From: Ensifer sp. LC163 | GTDB taxonomy: Bacteria > Pseudomonadota > Alphaproteobacteria > Rhizobiales > Rhizobiaceae | Reading direction: 5' to 3' | Assembly: GCF_001695855.1 (NCBI RefSeq) | Contig: NZ_MBSS01000005.1 | Coordinates: 1 to 64,000, forward strand | Length of the DNA: 64,000 nucleotides | In this document: positions 32,075-41,833 of the stretch, one piece after another | Position numbering within the stretch: the stretch's first letter is position 1 | Layout: the number at the start of each line of letters is the position of its first letter | The notes under the pieces: model-generated | What the model saw: only the letters and a program-made list of their open reading frames with translations | Databases searched by the model: none | What the model was told of the DNA's origin: nothing | Position numbers and translations under genes: made by a program

Positions 32075-33274
32075 TTAGTTCTGCTGCTTGAGGATGTCGA
32101 CGCCCGGCAGTGGCTTGCCTTCCATCCATTCGAGGAACGCGCCGCCGGCGGTCGAAACATAGCTGAAATCGTCGGTGACTTCGGCGTGGTTGAGGGCGGC
32201 AACCGTATCGCCGCCGCCGGCGACCGACACGAGCGAACCCTGGCGCGTGCGCGCAGCCGCATGCTTGGCAACGGCGACCGTCGCCTTGTCGAAGGGCGCG
32301 ATTTCGAAGGCGCCGAGCGGACCGTTCCAGACCAGCGTCTCCGCCTTGGAGATCCAGTCGTTGACCGCAGCAATCGACTTCGGGCCGACGTCGAGCATCA
32401 TCGCGTCGGCCGGGATGGCGTCGACGTCGACCACTTCATTGTCGGCACCGGCCTTGAACTCGCGGGCGACGACGCCGTCTTCCGGCAAAACGATGGCGCA
32501 ACCGGCTTCAGCTGCAGCGGCGATGATCGCCTTGGCGGTATCGGCAAGGTCGTGTTCGCAAAGCGACTTGCCGACATTGATGCCCTTTGCGGCGATGAAG
32601 GTGTTGGCCATGCCGCCGCCGATGACGAGTGCGTCGACCTTCTTCACGAGGTTCTGCAGCAGGTCGATCTTGGTGGAGACCTTGGCGCCGCCGACGATGG
32701 CAACGACCGGGCGCTTCGGCTGGCCGAGACCCTTTTCAAGCGCTTCGAGCTCGGCCTGCATGGTGCGGCCGGCATAGGCGGGCAGGTGGTGGGCGAGGCC
32801 CTCGGTCGACGCGTGGGCGCGGTGGGCGGCGGAAAAGGCATCGTTGACATAGATGTCACCGTTGGCGGCAAGTGCCTTGACGAAGTCGGGCTCGTTCTTC
32901 TCTTCACCCTTGTCGAAACGGGTGTTTTCGAGCAGCAACACGTCGCCGTCGTTCATTTCGGCAATGGCGTTGGCGGCCTTGTCGCCGATGCAGTCGGCGG
33001 CAAAGTGAACGCGCTGGTCGAGGATGTCTTCCACCGCCGGCGCGATCGTCTTCAGCGACATGTCGGCGACCGGCTCACCCTTCGGGCGGCCGAAATGCGC
33101 CAGCAGAATGACCTTGGCGCCCTTTTCCGACAGCTCGCGGATGGTCGGCGCGACCCGTTCGATGCGGGTTGCGTCGGTGACCACGCCGTCCTTGACCGGC
33201 ACGTTGAGGTCGACACGCACAAGCACGCGCTTGCCGGCAATGTCGGTCAGGTCGTCGAGGGTCTTGAAAGTCAT
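32075..33274 (-). CDS. pgk: Phosphoglycerate kinase
   Basis: Transfers the acyl phosphate of 1,3-bisphosphoglycerate to ADP. The 399 residues match the usual length. Signatures: [71 protein letters not shown] and the C-terminal [13 protein letters not shown]. Its ATG overlaps the stop of the glycolipid-binding-like gene by one base (TGATG), indicating coupled translation. Confidence 0.98.
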   Translation of the reverse strand: MTFKTLDDLTDIAGKRVLVRVDLNVPVKDGVVTDATRIERVAPTIRELSEKGAKVILLAHFGRPKGEPVADMSLKTIAPAVEDILDQRVHFAADCIGDKAANAIAEMNDGDVLLLENTRFDKGEEKNEPDFVKALAANGDIYVNDAFSAAHRAHASTEGLAHHLPAYAGRTMQAELEALEKGLGQPKRPVVAIVGGAKVSTKIDLLQNLVKKVDALVIGGGMANTFIAAKGINVGKSLCEHDLADTAKAIIAAAAEAGCAIVLPEDGVVAREFKAGADNEVVDVDAIPADAMMLDVGPKSIAAVNDWISKAETLVWNGPLGAFEIAPFDKATVAVAKHAAARTRQGSLVSVAGGGDTVAALNHAEVTDDFSYVSTAGGAFLEWMEGKPLPGVDILKQQN

Positions 33275-33864
33275 CAGATAGTCTCCGGTGATAGTCTCAG
33301 GAAAAGGGTGGGGTAGTCGATGACGAGGCCGTCCGCGTCCACGGGCAGGTCGGCGGCAAAGCTCCGGTCCTCGGCCTCGTAGCGATAGAGCCTGCCATCA
33401 TCGACGCAGGTATAGTGCTGGCCGTCGACCACTGGTTCGAAGGTGTCGAACGGCACATAGAGCATTTTCAACCGCGCCTTGCCTGCCTTGCGATCAAGGC
33501 CGAGGCGGCGGATCGGCAGGGTGTTGGTGAAGGGCGTGCCGGCAAGGTCGATGTCGATACAGCCGTCGAATTCGGGCAGCGCCCTGCCTGCGGCCGTCGC
33601 CCAATGGCCCGGAGCATCTGAGCGCAGATGAAGGCTCCGGCCTTCGGTTGTATCGATCATCAGCTTTCGAACCAGCCATCCGGCATCGCAATCGATCCGG
33701 TAGCGCACACCGTAGGGCGTGCCGCCGCGGTTGCCGATCAGAACGCTTACGGCGCGGATGACCGCGCCGTCGGCAGTGTTCGTCGATGTCAGCGTCAGAT
33801 GTTCGAGCCCTTCCCCCTCCAGCGGACGCCAGCGGACCGTCGTTTGGGAAAGGGCGCGAAACAT
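33274..33864 (-). CDS. Putative glycolipid-binding protein (DUF1089)
   Basis: A 196-residue protein of the putative glycolipid-binding family (DUF1089, related to mycobacterial Rv1873-like lipoprotein-type beta barrels): [59 protein letters not shown] and [11 protein letters not shown]. Its function is uncertain. It sits between gap (5-nt gap upstream) and pgk (1-nt overlap) and so must be co-expressed with them. ATG 33864 is the family-like start; a longer open frame in the same phase extends into gap but does not read as protein. Confidence 0.8.
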   Translation of the reverse strand: MFRALSQTTVRWRPLEGEGLEHLTLTSTNTADGAVIRAVSVLIGNRGGTPYGVRYRIDCDAGWLVRKLMIDTTEGRSLHLRSDAPGHWATAAGRALPEFDGCIDIDLAGTPFTNTLPIRRLGLDRKAGKARLKMLYVPFDTFEPVVDGQHYTCVDDGRLYRYEAEDRSFAADLPVDADGLVIDYPTLFLRLSPETI

Positions 33865-33869
33865 CCGAG

Positions 33870-34880
33870 TTAGATGAGCTTGCTGAGCGCAACCGCAGTG
33901 TCGGACATGCGGTTGGAGAAGCCCCACTCGTTGTCGTACCAGGTCAGGATCGACACGAACTTGCCTTCCATCACCTTGGTCTGGTCCATGTGGAAGACCG
34001 AGGAATGCGGGTCGTGGTTGAAGTCGATCGAGACGTTCGGAGCGAGCGTGTAGCCGAGGATGCCCTTGAGCGGTCCGTCCGCGGCTGCCTTGATCGCAGC
34101 GTTGATCTCTTCCTTGGTGGTGTCGCGCTTGGCGACGAACTTGAGGTCGACGACCGAGACGTTCGGGGTCGGGACGCGCATGGCGAAGCCGTCGAGCTTG
34201 CCCTTCAGTTCCGGCAGAACGAGGCCAACGGCCTTGGCAGCACCGGTCGAGGTCGGGATCATCGACAGGGCTGCAGCGCGGGCGCGGTACAGATCCTTGT
34301 GCATCTGGTCGAGCGACGGCTGGTCGTTGGTGTAGGAATGGATCGTCGTCATCATTCCGTGGTCGATGCCGATGACGTCGTTCAGGACCTTGGCGACCGG
34401 TGCAAGGCAGTTCGTCGTGCACGAGGCGTTGGAGATGACGAGGTGATCCTTCGTCAGCTTGTCATGGTTGACGCCGTAGACGACGGTCAGGTCGGCGCCG
34501 TCGGCCGGAGCCGAGACGATGACGCGCTTGGCGCCGGCTTCCAGGTGGGCGGCAGCCTTGTCGCGGGCGGTGAAGATGCCGGTGCATTCCATCGCGACGT
34601 CGACGCCGAGTTCCTTGTGCGGCAGTTCGGCCGGGTTGCGGATCGCGGTGACCTTGATCGGCTTGCCGCCGTTGATGACGATCGCATCGCCCTCGACCTT
34701 CACGTCAGCCGGAAAACGGCCGTGGATCGAATCGAAACGCAGCAGGTGCGCGTTGGTCTCGACCGGGCCGAGGTCGTTGATGGCAACGACTTCGATATCC
34801 TTGCGGCCGGATTCAACGATGGCGCGCAGCACGTTGCGGCCGATGCGGCCAAAACCGTTAATGGCGACTTTTACTGTCAT
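33870..34880 (-). CDS. gap: Glyceraldehyde-3-phosphate dehydrogenase
   Basis: Oxidises glyceraldehyde 3-phosphate with NAD+ to 1,3-bisphosphoglycerate. The 336-residue protein has the Rossmann motif [14 protein letters not shown], the catalytic cysteine in [12 protein letters not shown] (about residue 153), the substrate loop [14 protein letters not shown] and the C-terminal [12 protein letters not shown]. It is followed by the glycolipid-binding-like gene and pgk. A terminator separates it from tkt 75 nt upstream, so its promoter must lie in or near the end of tkt. Confidence 0.98.
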   Translation of the reverse strand: MTVKVAINGFGRIGRNVLRAIVESGRKDIEVVAINDLGPVETNAHLLRFDSIHGRFPADVKVEGDAIVINGGKPIKVTAIRNPAELPHKELGVDVAMECTGIFTARDKAAAHLEAGAKRVIVSAPADGADLTVVYGVNHDKLTKDHLVISNASCTTNCLAPVAKVLNDVIGIDHGMMTTIHSYTNDQPSLDQMHKDLYRARAAALSMIPTSTGAAKAVGLVLPELKGKLDGFAMRVPTPNVSVVDLKFVAKRDTTKEEINAAIKAAADGPLKGILGYTLAPNVSIDFNHDPHSSVFHMDQTKVMEGKFVSILTWYDNEWGFSNRMSDTAVALSKLI

Positions 34881-34914
34881 ATCGGGTCTCTCCCTGTCTG
34901 AATGGCATGGTCGG

Positions 34915-34948
34915 AAAAAAGCGGGGCGCGCTCGAAAACGCGCCCCGC
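34915..34948 (-). terminator. Terminator between tkt and gap
   Basis: Perfect 10-bp stem GCGGGGCGCG/CGCGCCCCGC, 8-nt loop, then six T on the minus strand. It starts 8 nt after the tkt stop. Confidence 0.85.
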
Positions 34949-34955
34949 GGCGTGA

Positions 34956-36938
34956 TCAGGAAAGCTTGGCTTCCGCAGCGGCGACGACCGCCTCGGGCGT
35001 GATGCCGAAGCGCTTGTAGAGTTCCTTGTAGGGACCGGAGGCACCGAAGGACGACATGCCGATGAAGGCGCCGTCGCTGCCGATGAAATGGTCCCAGCCC
35101 TGGCGAATGCCGGCTTCGACGGCGATCTTGACCGGCGAGTTGCCGATGATCGCCTGCTGGTAGTCTTCGCTCTGTTCGGCAAAGAGTTCGAAGCAGGGAA
35201 CCGAGACCACGCGGGTCGAGATGCCCTTGGCCGTTAGTGCCTGGCAGGCCTTGACGGCGATTTCGACTTCGGAGCCGGTGGCGAAGATCGTCACCTTGGC
35301 GTCGCTTGCCGAGATCAGGTCGTAGGCGCCGCGAGCGCAGAGGTTCTCTTCCTCATACTCGGTGCGCACCGCCATCAGGTTCTGGCGGGTGAGCGCGATG
35401 CCGGACGGGCGGTTGTGGCTTTCAAGTGCCAGCTGCCAGCACTCGGCCGTCTCCGTGGCGTCCGCCGGGCGGAACATCAGGAGGTTCGGGATCGCGCGGA
35501 GCGCCGCCATGTGTTCGACCGGCTGGTGCGTCGGGCCGTCTTCGCCAAGGCCGATGGAATCATGCGTCAGCACGTGGATGACGCGGATGCCCATCAGGGC
35601 CGCCAGGCGGATCGACGGACGGCAATAGTCCGAGAAGATCAGGAAGCCGCCGGAGTAGGGGATGACGCCGCCATGCAGCGCCATGCCGTTCATGGCAGCC
35701 GCCATGCCGTGTTCGCGCACACCCCAGTGGATGTAGCGGCCGGAGAAATCGTCCGGGGTGATCGACCTGGTCTGGCTGGTCTTGGTGTTGTTGGAACCGG
35801 TCAGGTCGGCCGAGCCGCCGATCGTTTCGGCCAGAACGCCGTTGACGACTTCGAGCGCGTCTTCGGAGGCCTTGCGGGTTGCCGGCGACGGCTTGGTTTC
35901 GGCAAGCTTGCGCTTGTAGTCGTCGATGGCCGAGGCCAGGCGGCCTTCGAGCTCGCCGGAGAAGCGGCGAACGAACTGTGCCTTCTTCTCGGCGTCGCTC
36001 TTGTCGAGGCGCTCTTCCCAATCCTTGCGGGTCTTGGTCGAACGCAGGCCGGCGAGGCGCCAGGCGTCGAGCACGTCGGAAGGAACGACGAAAGCTTCGG
36101 ATTCCCAGCCGAGTGCCTCGCGCGTGGCGGCGATTTCCTCGGCGCCGAGCGGCGAACCGTGAACCTTGTGGGTGCCGGCCTTGTTCGGTGCGCCGAAACC
36201 GATCGTCGTCTTAGCCGCGATCATGGTCGGCTTGTCGGACTTCTGCGCCTGTTCGATCGCAGCGGCAATCGCTTCCGGATCATGGCCGTCGACGGCGATG
36301 GTGTTCCAGTTGCTGGCGCGGAAGCGGGCGTGCTGGTCGGTCGAGTCGGCGATCGAGATCGGGCCGTCGATCGAAATGTTGTTGTCGTCCCAGAAGACGA
36401 TCAGTTTGTTGAGCTTGAGGTGGCCGGCAAGCGAGATCGCTTCCTGGCTGATGCCTTCCATCAGGCAGCCGTCGCCGGCGAGCACATAGGTGTAGTGCTC
36501 CATCAGGTCCGTGCCGAACTCGTCGCGCAGCTTGCGCTCGGCGATCGCCATGCCGACGGCGTTGGCAATGCCCTGGCCGAGCGGACCGGTGGTCGTCTCG
36601 ATGCCGGCGGCATGGCCATATTCCGGGTGGCCGGCGGTGCGGGCGCCGAGCTGGCGGAAATTCTTGATCTCTTCGATGGAGATGTCTTCGTAACCCGTCA
36701 AATAGAGCAGCGAATAAAGCAGCATGGAGCCGTGACCGGCCGACAGCACGAAGCGGTCGCGGTTTGGCCAGGAGGGGTTCTTGGGGTCGAAGCTGAGGAA
36801 GCGCGTGAAGAGGACTGTCGCTATGTCAGCCGCACCCATGGGCAGGCCGGGGTGACCTGAATTTGCCTTCTCGACGGCGTCCATGGAGAGGAAACGGATC
36901 GCATTCGCCATCCGGTCGTGTTTTTCGCGAGAGATCAT
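34956..36938 (-). CDS. tkt: Transketolase
   Basis: A thiamine-diphosphate enzyme that moves two-carbon ketol units in the pentose phosphate and Calvin-type cycles. The 660-residue protein has the N-terminal [21 protein letters not shown], the ThDP motif [13 protein letters not shown]...[11 protein letters not shown], the pyrimidine-domain [17 protein letters not shown] and [15 protein letters not shown]. Family length is normal. It leads the glycolytic cluster and has a good promoter at 37011-37038. Confidence 0.97.
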   Translation of the reverse strand: MISREKHDRMANAIRFLSMDAVEKANSGHPGLPMGAADIATVLFTRFLSFDPKNPSWPNRDRFVLSAGHGSMLLYSLLYLTGYEDISIEEIKNFRQLGARTAGHPEYGHAAGIETTTGPLGQGIANAVGMAIAERKLRDEFGTDLMEHYTYVLAGDGCLMEGISQEAISLAGHLKLNKLIVFWDDNNISIDGPISIADSTDQHARFRASNWNTIAVDGHDPEAIAAAIEQAQKSDKPTMIAAKTTIGFGAPNKAGTHKVHGSPLGAEEIAATREALGWESEAFVVPSDVLDAWRLAGLRSTKTRKDWEERLDKSDAEKKAQFVRRFSGELEGRLASAIDDYKRKLAETKPSPATRKASEDALEVVNGVLAETIGGSADLTGSNNTKTSQTRSITPDDFSGRYIHWGVREHGMAAAMNGMALHGGVIPYSGGFLIFSDYCRPSIRLAALMGIRVIHVLTHDSIGLGEDGPTHQPVEHMAALRAIPNLLMFRPADATETAECWQLALESHNRPSGIALTRQNLMAVRTEYEEENLCARGAYDLISASDAKVTIFATGSEVEIAVKACQALTAKGISTRVVSVPCFELFAEQSEDYQQAIIGNSPVKIAVEAGIRQGWDHFIGSDGAFIGMSSFGASGPYKELYKRFGITPEAVVAAAEAKLS

Positions 36939-37274
36939 GACTGTTCCGTTTTGAGTTCGGTGGTCAGGGGACGGTCTCTATCCTCCAAAGACCGTGCAAG
37001 AAGCGGCAGACACATAGCATCTGCGCCGCGCGAGTCAACAAATACGGGCCTTCCGCGGCCATTGGCAGCATGGTTTTCAAGGGGTGATCTCGCGTTGCAG
37101 CAGAGTTTTTGCGCTGCGGCCGGATGAGCCGGCTATACAAACCATCCACAGCTTCCGTAATCCTTTGCTGTAGTTGGCATTGTTGAGATTTGCGTAATAG
37201 GTTTAAAAAGGAGTGAGCCGAAGCGGCGGACAGGATTCTGGCGATTCGGCCTCACGGGCGAGGTATCGAAAAAC
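36939..37274. other. Intergenic region tkt-DUF4164, 336 nt
   Basis: A divergent promoter region. It holds the predicted tkt promoter on the minus strand, AT-richer sequence (GTTGAGATTTGCGTAATAGG) before the DUF4164 gene, and no credible reading frame. Confidence 0.6.
37011..37038 (-). promoter_or_regulatory. Predicted tkt promoter
   Basis: On the minus strand TTGACT (37038-37033) and TATGTG (37016-37011) are 16 nt apart, about 70 nt above the tkt ATG. Confidence 0.5.
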
Positions 37275-37544
37275 ATGCCGGCAAAGACGGTCAAAGCGGC
37301 GATCGACGAACTGAAGAACGCGGTTCAGTCCCTGGAAAACGCGATCGACAGCCGTTTTGACAGGGAACGCGATCTCGGCGAGTTCGAGGGCGAGGTCCGA
37401 CGGGTCAATACGGATCGGTCGCGGCTGGCACAGGAACTCGACCAATCCCAATTCCGGGCAAACCGACTTGAAGAGGTCAACCGCGAGGTTTCCCGACGCC
37501 TCGTGACGGCGATGGAAACCATTCGAGCGGTGCTCGACCGCTGA
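37275..37544 (+). CDS. DUF4164 coiled-coil protein
   Basis: An 89-residue, almost entirely helical protein: AIDELKNAVQSLENAIDSRF, then FEGEVRRVNTDRSRLAQELD and RLEEVNREVSRRLVTAMETI. This DUF4164 family sits upstream of zapA in many Rhizobiales and may act with it in division, though its role is not established. It ends 12 nt before zapA in an operon. Confidence 0.85.
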   Translation: MPAKTVKAAIDELKNAVQSLENAIDSRFDRERDLGEFEGEVRRVNTDRSRLAQELDQSQFRANRLEEVNREVSRRLVTAMETIRAVLDR

Positions 37545-37556
37545 GGTTTAAGCGAC

Positions 37557-37934
37557 ATGGCGCAGGTGACAGTATCGATCGACGGCAAGGCCTATCGCAT
37601 GGCCTGCGAAGAAGGACAGGAAGATCATCTGATCGAACTGGCCACGAACTTCGATCAGTATGTCGGTCACTTGAAGACCCAGTTCGGCGAGATCGGCGAT
37701 CTGCGTCTGACTGTCATGGCCGGCATCATGGTCATGGACGAGCTCAGCGAAGTGAACCGCAGGCTGAAGGCGCTCGAAGCGGAAGTGGATAATCTCAAGC
37801 AGGCGCGCGACAGCGCGCTCTCCGACCAGGCAAGAAGCGAGGAGCTCCTGGCTTCTGCGCTGACGGAAGTCACCTCACAGATCCACACTATTGCTGCCAA
37901 GCTCAACGGCCGGACGACATCTTCGACAAACTGA
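37557..37934 (+). CDS. zapA: Cell division protein ZapA
   Basis: ZapA bundles FtsZ filaments at the division site. The 125-residue protein opens with AQVTVSIDGKAYRMACEEGQ, the ZapA beta hairpin, then EDHLIELATNFDQYVGHLKT and MAGIMVMDELSEVNRRLKAL, and ends with a coiled coil. The DUF4164 gene precedes it, and a 6S RNA candidate begins 50 nt downstream, the usual arrangement in alphaproteobacteria. Confidence 0.93.
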   Translation: MAQVTVSIDGKAYRMACEEGQEDHLIELATNFDQYVGHLKTQFGEIGDLRLTVMAGIMVMDELSEVNRRLKALEAEVDNLKQARDSALSDQARSEELLASALTEVTSQIHTIAAKLNGRTTSSTN

Positions 37935-37983
37935 GCTCTTTCGTCGGGCCGCCACTGGCGCGACGCACGGATAGGCTCTATAT

Positions 37984-38140
37984 GTTGGCTGCGGTCTGCG
38001 CTTCCCGACAGGATCCACAATCCCCGGGGCCTTACTCGATCTCAAGGGAGCTGTCCCTGTCTGGGCTCGTGGGTCCGGACACATGGCGCCCACCTACTTT
38101 GTAGGCACCCGGGATCGTAAAATATCCATCGGTTGTGTGG
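37984..38140 (+). ncRNA. ssrS: 6S RNA (SsrS), approximate ends
   Basis: A reading-frame-free, GC-rich stretch directly downstream of zapA, the standard ssrS location. It can fold into a long rod: TCCCG near 38004 pairs with CGGGA near 38110, and GGATCC (38011) with GGGTCC (38071), around a central bubble. It ends with CACCTACTTTGTAGG. A CTATAT box lies just before the proposed start. 6S RNA binds sigma-70 polymerase. Ends are approximate. Confidence 0.65.
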
Positions 38141-38168
38141 ATCGCACTTGTCCCCTTCAAAAACGATC

Positions 38169-39044
38169 TCAGCCAGCAGCAAAAGCGCTGCGGATGGCGT
38201 CGGCCATCGCATCGACGGTCTGCGATCGATTGCCCGGCCGGGTGCGCAGCACGACATTCGAGAAATCGATGACGCTAAAACCGTCTTCTTCGGTCAGTTC
38301 GCGGCAGCCGGCCGGGATGGCGCTGCGCGACAGCGGCACAATAGCAAGTCCCGAGACCACGGCCGCGATCAGGCCGCTGCTGGTGCGGCTGGCATAGGCG
38401 ATGCGGCTATCGAGCCCACGCTTCCTCAGGCTCTTCATCGCAAGGTCATCGCACCACCCGCCTGCCAGATAGGTGTAGGTGGCGATCGGCAGGGGCCGGC
38501 GTTCATGGGCGGCGTGCTGGTCCGAGGTTACCCAGACGGTGGGATCGACCATGAGAACTTCGTTCCGCGTCGGTCCGCCCGGTTCGAAAACCACGGCGAT
38601 GTCGATTTCACCGGCGGCAAGGGCGTTGACGTTCGACATCGACACGCCCTGCTGCACCGTCACCTCCACGCCCGGATGAACGGCGGCGAAGGCGCCCAGA
38701 GCTTTCGGTAGTGTGGAGTTGATGTATTCCTCCGAAATCCCGATCCTGACCGTCCCATCGAGCGCCGGCAGGCGCATCGATACCGCTGTATCGTCCAGCA
38801 GAGCCACGATCCGCCGGGCGTTGTCGACGAGGCGCAGGCCCTGCGCCGTCGGCACCACCCCGCGCGAATGACGCTCGAACAGCGCGTCGCCCAGCATGTC
38901 CTCGAGCTTCTTGAGCTGCATGCTGACGGCAGACTGCGTGCGCCCGATGCTATCGGCGGCGCGCGTCAGGTTGCCGGCGTCGGCAACGGCGAGAAAAGTC
39001 CTTAGAAGATCACTGTCGAGTGGAGTGGACATTGTCTCTGCCAT
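38169..39044 (-). CDS. LysR-type transcriptional regulator
   Basis: A complete 291-residue LysR protein. The helix-turn-helix is at about 8-65: LLRTFLAVADAGNLTRAADS, QSAVSMQLKKLEDMLGDALFERHSRGV. The effector domain follows with GTVRIGISEEYINSTLPKAL and VVSGLAIVPLSRSAI. The target is unknown; the upstream gene at 39367 is on the same strand. Start 39032 is also possible. It faces the 6S RNA and separates it from the folate cyclo-ligase gene. Confidence 0.88.
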   Translation of the reverse strand: MAETMSTPLDSDLLRTFLAVADAGNLTRAADSIGRTQSAVSMQLKKLEDMLGDALFERHSRGVVPTAQGLRLVDNARRIVALLDDTAVSMRLPALDGTVRIGISEEYINSTLPKALGAFAAVHPGVEVTVQQGVSMSNVNALAAGEIDIAVVFEPGGPTRNEVLMVDPTVWVTSDQHAAHERRPLPIATYTYLAGGWCDDLAMKSLRKRGLDSRIAYASRTSSGLIAAVVSGLAIVPLSRSAIPAGCRELTEEDGFSVIDFSNVVLRTRPGNRSQTVDAMADAIRSAFAAG

Positions 39045-39366
39045 CAGAGTTTCTGATGGTAGCCATGCTCGCAATTCGTTTGTCGGATGTCAATGAGGCG
39101 AGGACAATCGGTCCGTCCTATCGATCAAGGCTGTCCCGATGAGCGTTCTTGCTCTTGTCTTCTTCTCAGATCTCCAGACCACTCTCCGTGCCCGGCTCGG
39201 ATCAAAAGCCCGGCGGATGTTGCAAGCCGCTTCCGCGGAGCCGCCGCCTGCGATCCCGCATGATAGACCGCATCTGCTGCATGATGCCGGGCTCGGTGAC
39301 CTGCGGCTTGATGATTGCTGGCGGGAGGGGACAGGCCGGGATCCGGTCTATCGTTCGCTCTGGATG
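39045..39366. other. Intergenic region, 322 nt
   Basis: Upstream of the LysR gene and downstream of the small regulator at 39367. The minus-strand frame of that regulator stays open beyond its TAA for another 54 codons to 39202 (RTIDRIPACPLPPAIIKPQV and on), with no start of its own. Otherwise nothing recognisable. Confidence 0.5.
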
Positions 39367-39618
39367 TTATGAAATGATGTCGAGCCGGGCGGCGCGGAAA
39401 ATCGCTTCCGCAAGGTTGCCTGCCTGCAGCTTGCGCATGGCGTCCTGAAGCGCTCTGTCGATACGATCGAGCGGGATGTCGGTCTCGCGCATCATGTCCT
39501 GGCGCGTGCGGCCACGGGCGGCCAGCGTCAGGCAACGCAATTCCAACGGATCGAGTTCGTTCATCTGGTCCTTCATGGACGTCGGCTTTTCCACTGCTGC
39601 CTGCAGGAGCGCGTCCAT
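39367..39618 (-). CDS. Small LuxR/sigma-like helix-turn-helix protein
   Basis: An 83-residue product with LDPLELRCLTLAARGRTRQDMMRETDIPLDRIDRALQDAMRKL, which resembles a GerE/LuxR C-terminal helix-turn-helix (scissor helix DIPLDRIDRALQDAMRK). There is no receiver or autoinducer domain. The start is uncertain (39618 chosen; the frame opens at 39690). The frame stays open after the TAA, so the protein may be shortened. Its target is unknown. Confidence 0.6.
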   Translation of the reverse strand: MDALLQAAVEKPTSMKDQMNELDPLELRCLTLAARGRTRQDMMRETDIPLDRIDRALQDAMRKLQAGNLAEAIFRAARLDIIS

Positions 39619-39932
39619 ACATCGAACGCGGGCATTAGTTCCTGCTAATTGTTTGAAATCATGTCTGTATTTGCACGCGGCTCCACTCATGCGAAAGCGG
39701 AACCGTGGCCCATGATGAACGGAACGCTAACTCTGTGCCGTTGCGGGAAAGAGGCGTCCGACTGTCGCAAACTGTTGCAAAACCGGCGGTGACGTGGTTC
39801 GAGCTAAAGACCGCCACGCGCTATGCCACAGGCGTCGAGGCGGGAAATCGACCGGAAAACTGCGTTCTGTTTCATTTCGGGAAAAGAATGTGACGCCGGT
39901 CGAAATGTTTGCGTGTAGTCTGTCGGAGGGGA

Positions 39933-40508
39933 ATGATGTCACCAAGGGATCTGAAAGCCGCCTTGCGCAAGGACAGTCTGGCGCTTCGCGACGCGATGGC
40001 GCCGGAGATCCGTATCGAAGCGAGCCTGACCATGGCCGATCACGCCGGCGATGTCATTGCGCTTGATCCCGGACACATCGTCGCCGGCTTCTGGCCGATC
40101 CGTTCCGAGGTGGACATCCGGCCGCTGATGGCGCGCCTTCGGGATCGCGGCGCGAGGCTCTGCCTGCCTGTGATCATGGACAAGAAGACGATCGTGTTTC
40201 GCGAATTGCTCAACGGCGCTTCCGTCATCGAGACCGGCTTCGGCACCACGGGGCCCGGCCCGGACGCGCCGGAACTCGACCCGGACATCATGCTCGTGCC
40301 GCTGTCGGCCTTCGATGCGACCGGCCATCGCATCGGCTACGGCGCCGGTTATTACGACCGCGCCATCGACAGACTGCGCAACAAAGGCCACCTGCCGAAG
40401 CTGATCGGGATTGCATTCGACTGCCAGGAAGTGGCATCAGTGCCTGCTGAACCGCACGACGTCGCGCTGGACGCCGTCCTCACGGAGAGCGGGTTTCGAC
40501 ATTTCTAG
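39933..40508 (+). CDS. 5-formyltetrahydrofolate cyclo-ligase
   Basis: Converts 5-formyl-THF to 5,10-methenyl-THF with ATP. The 191-residue protein carries the family motifs: LKAALRKDSLALRDAM at the N-terminus, AGFWPIRSEVDIRPLM, and the signature VPLSAFDATGHRIGYGAGYYDRAI near the C-terminus. A GGAGGGG ribosome-binding site precedes the paired ATGATG. In many alphaproteobacteria it lies next to ssrS; here about 1.8 kb with two regulators intervenes. Confidence 0.94.
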   Translation: MMSPRDLKAALRKDSLALRDAMAPEIRIEASLTMADHAGDVIALDPGHIVAGFWPIRSEVDIRPLMARLRDRGARLCLPVIMDKKTIVFRELLNGASVIETGFGTTGPGPDAPELDPDIMLVPLSAFDATGHRIGYGAGYYDRAIDRLRNKGHLPKLIGIAFDCQEVASVPAEPHDVALDAVLTESGFRHF

Positions 40509-40606
40509 AGCGTTTCAGGCAAACACGGATGCGTGGAAACGCTCTATCTCTTTGTTTTACGCAGTTCCGGACGCAAAACCGCTACGCACTTTTGCTCGAA
40601 CTGCTC
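40507..40606 (+). repeat. RIME-type repeat before the phosphoesterase gene
   Basis: Two hairpins: AGAGCGTTTC (40507-40516)/GAAACGCTCT (40536-40545), then GCAGTTC (40561)/GAACTGC (40598-40604) around ACGCAAAACCGCTACGCAC. This matches the rhizobial intergenic mosaic element I know from other genomes. It ends 18 nt before the next ATG. Confidence 0.85.
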
Positions 40607-40624
40607 TGGTGGGATTGAACGGGC

Positions 40625-41449
40625 ATGAGGCTTTTGTTTCTGGGAGATATGGTGGGCAAGACGGGCCGCACGGCGGTCTGGGAGCGTCTTCCGGGACTGG
40701 TCGGTGACCTCAAGCTGGATTTCGTCATCGTCAACGGTGAGAACGCCGCCGGCGGCTTCGGCATCACCGAGGATATCTTTCTCGAGACGATCAATGCCGG
40801 TGCCGATGTCGTCACCACCGGCAACCACGTCTGGGACCAGAAGGAGGCGGTCGTCTTCTGCGAGCGGCACGATCAGTTCCTGAGGCCGGCCAATTATCCC
40901 GCGGGCACGCCCGGGCGCGGATCCAACCTGTTCTTTGCCCGCAACGGCGCGCGTGTGCTCGTCGCCAATGTCATGGGCCGCGTCTTCATGCACCCTGAGC
41001 TCGACGATCCCTTCAAATCGGCCGAGGCGATCCTCGATGCCTGCCCGCTTGGCGAGCAGGCGGACGCCATCGTCTTCGACTTTCATGCCGAGGCGACGAG
41101 CGAGAAGCAGTGCTTCGGTCATTTCGTCGACGGACGGGCGAGCCTCGTCGTCGGCACGCACACCCATGTGCCGACGGCCGACCATCAGATCCTCAATGGC
41201 GGCACCGCCTATATGAGCGACGCCGGCATGTGCGGCGACTATGATTCGTCGCTCGGCATGGACAAGGAAGAGCCGCTCAACCGCTTCATTTCGAAGATGC
41301 CGAAGGGGCGCTTCGAGGCGGCATCCGGGCCGGCGACCATCTGCGGCCTCGGCGTCGAGATTTCCGACCGCACCGGCCTTGCCGAAAAGATCGCGCCGCT
41401 GCGCCTCGGCCCGCGACTGACAGAAACGATCCCGGATTTCTGGGCCTGA
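40625..41449 (+). CDS. YmdB-type metallophosphoesterase (TIGR00282)
   Basis: A 274-residue calcineurin-like phosphodiesterase. Metal ligands are visible in RLLFLGDMVGKTGR, VNGENAAGG, TTGNHVWDQKE and VGTHTHVPTADHQIL. Bacillus YmdB hydrolyses cyclic nucleotides and affects biofilm and RNA turnover; the role in rhizobia is unknown. It follows the cyclo-ligase gene, separated by a palindromic repeat that lies in its leader. Confidence 0.92.
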   Translation: MRLLFLGDMVGKTGRTAVWERLPGLVGDLKLDFVIVNGENAAGGFGITEDIFLETINAGADVVTTGNHVWDQKEAVVFCERHDQFLRPANYPAGTPGRGSNLFFARNGARVLVANVMGRVFMHPELDDPFKSAEAILDACPLGEQADAIVFDFHAEATSEKQCFGHFVDGRASLVVGTHTHVPTADHQILNGGTAYMSDAGMCGDYDSSLGMDKEEPLNRFISKMPKGRFEAASGPATICGLGVEISDRTGLAEKIAPLRLGPRLTETIPDFWA

Positions 41450-41491
41450 GCCATCCTCGCATTGACGATTTTCGGCCGCCGGATCGTCTCG

Positions 41492-41521
41492 CCCGCGCCT
41501 GACCAAGGCGCGGGTTTGTTT
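41492..41521 (+). terminator. Terminator of the phosphoesterase gene
   Basis: Perfect 9-bp stem CCCGCGCCT/AGGCGCGGG followed by TTTGTTT. Confidence 0.8.
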
Positions 41522-41730
41522 GCGTATCACCTTCCCGGAATTGATCTTTTTCAAGGTGACAACCCGGCGAAATGATGGCAGGGTAACGCCACGTCAGCGC
41601 CGTTTCGGACGCGGCCGACGTCAGCAAGTCTTCCATATTGAATACCATCCGCAGCACAGGATTGCGGGTTCGAAATGTCGCCGCAGGTATTCGGACGACC
41701 AATGTCCCATGCCGGGCGTTCTCGATTTTA

Positions 41731-41833
41731 CTGCATAATTCCTTGGATCGGCGTCGATTTACGGAGGAAATTATGCAGCGAGTTTCAAGCGTGACAGCGT
41801 CCTTTACGCGTCATATTTGACGCGCGGCGCTGT
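41731..41833 (+). repeat. Two-module palindromic repeat, copy D
   Basis: Module 1 at 41731-41778 (CTGCATAATTCC...AAATTATGCAG), module 2 at 41794-41833 (ACAGCGTCCTTTACGCGTCA...GCGCTGT). It ends 21 nt before the RND adaptor ATG. Confidence 0.9.

Noticed and set aside
33865-34422. Extension of the DUF1089 frame into gap
   Set aside because: The upstream part is antiphase shadow of gap; family similarity begins at 33864.
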